This document shows, piece by piece, positions 62,935 through 64,000 of a DNA stretch of 64,000 nucleotides. The stretch's first letter is position 1. Every line of letters starts with the position of its first letter. Source of the DNA: Undaria pinnatifida. Taxonomy: Eukaryota; Sar; Phaeophyceae; Laminariales; Alariaceae. The position numbers and the translations under genes are program-made. Below the pieces are notes generated by a model. It did not search any database and was not told where the DNA came from. It worked only from the letters and a program-made list of their open reading frames with translations. The DNA lies in NCBI GenBank assembly GCA_012845835.1, contig JABAKD010000029.1, positions 13,221,892-13,285,891 of the forward strand. The letters run 5' to 3'.

Positions 62935-63095
62935 CGGTATGTGCCAGCCAACAATACCAGCAGCATACCGGACACCGGCAGTATTGGGCATAAGTACCGA
63001 TACTAGAACCAGTATTATAGCGAATTGCAATCGTGCCTGTCGAATTTCACCGGCACTATACCGGCAATAGGCACTATTCCACCGGCACCATATAG
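62935..63095 (+). repeat. GCCGGCAC dispersed repeat, copy 3
   Basis: Direct repeat of 62204-62375: CCGGACACCGGCAGTATTGG, GCATAAGTACCGATACTAG, TTTCACCGGCACTATACCGG, then CACCGGCACCATATAGGG. Confidence 0.7.
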
Positions 63096-63099
63096 GGAG

Positions 63100-64000
63100 A
63101 CCCTCACTGCACTACTACTCTGTACTAGTACTACTACACTGCTATAATATCTCTGACACACGCTACTAATAGTACGGTAGGATTGCACCTAAACTTTCCT
63201 CGTAATGTCCTCAATTTTGGTTAATTAATTGGGGGAAGCTCCATACCTCACCCAAATACTGGTTTCGAGAAAAGGAATGAAAGTGCAACACGGTGAACAT
63301 TCTCATCGCCCACTCTACTAATACCTATATTATATGCCGAAAAGTGTTGCAAATGGATTTCCAACGATATTCGGTAGTCACCAAGTCGAGGAACCCTCAA
63401 AATTTTAGGCAAAAAAATGCTACGCCGATCGCAACACGCAACTAACTGCTGGTCGTTGTCTATATCTCTCAAAAGGCATGCTGTGTTACTTCCAACGCAC
63501 GAGCGACACTACTACTAAGAATGGACCCTCCGACGTCCTCTCCTACACCGACAAAAACCACGCCGTTTTCACTCCCTGTCTGCCTGTCTGAAAACTCTCG
63601 AAATATCCCGCTCATTGTTTGTACAGATCACGATCTAGATCTAGATTGTCCTACGACTATCGCTATGGCATGCTGTGCACGATCTGTGTGGAACAGATCC
63701 AACCCAGGAACCATGTTGTGCTACTTGTAGTCGTTCAGACCACCCGGCTCTCACCGGGCAACACGATCTATGATTGGCTGTTCTGTGGAGATCTTACCTA
63801 GAGAGCAATGATCTGCCCGCCCTGAAAGACATTGATCATGGAATGAGATCTGCATCGTAGATCTGATCTGCAAGAGGTGTGCAACTCCCGGAATATTCTA
63901 CTACTACTGCCTGCCTTAACTCACTGCAAAAAGGACCTCATTTTAATTCCAGGTGGTGAATCCCCAAACCGGAGGGTGCACTTGCGAAGGGACTATAATC
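63100..64000. other. no gene recognised
   Basis: Contains the diverged partner (63244-63385) of 60785-60915 and a GATCT-rich stretch (63630-63870) that recalls the satellite at 37951. Confidence 0.4.

Overview
The window looks like nuclear DNA from a eukaryote with a large, repeat-rich genome. Genes are split by long GT-AG introns, there are no operons or bacterial-type genes, and most of the sequence is transposon debris, satellites, minisatellites and homopolymer C/G tracts. The Ty3/gypsy and LINE fragments, with the long-intron architecture, remind me of brown algae and related stramenopiles. That placement is inference (about 50%); no marker in the window settles it.

Two genes can be assembled by hand from exons with matching splice phases. 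The first, on the + strand, runs from 15060 to 32814 in nine exons and predicts a 354-residue CUE-domain (ubiquitin-binding) protein. The second, on the - strand, is partial: three phase-matched exons between 44649 and 39334 encode part of a PDZ-like domain, a low-complexity linker and a conserved-looking C-terminal part. Both its ends are missing. A non-autonomous Ty3/gypsy copy (40088-41847, with target-site duplication) sits in its intron in the opposite orientation.

Layout: 1-15059 is gene-poor and holds a LINE reverse-transcriptase fragment, two other LINE-like fragments, small inverted-repeat elements and a roughly 145-bp satellite. 15060-32814 is the CUE gene; its introns carry two overlapping terminal-inverted-repeat (TIR) elements, a C-rich tandem array, a roughly 495-bp satellite and several minisatellites. 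33828-38960 holds dispersed repeats, one possible small secreted ORF and a GATC-rich satellite. 39334-44649 is the PDZ-like gene. 45400-64000 is mostly repeats: a 291-bp inverted-arm element, a 0.9-kb heptamer array, a second LINE 3' end, a 34-bp minisatellite, tRNA-like fragments, a decayed Ty3/gypsy element with a nested inverted-repeat element, and trinucleotide arrays.

The most unusual signal is that introns of both genes contain decayed copies of neighbouring exons or exon ends, and that several 3' splice sites lie next to long C tracts on the transcribed strand. Several short repeat families (TTAA-flanked 90-mers, a 50-nt foldable repeat, and TACCAGGTA and TACAGCAGT oligomers) recur across the window and match no family I can name with certainty.
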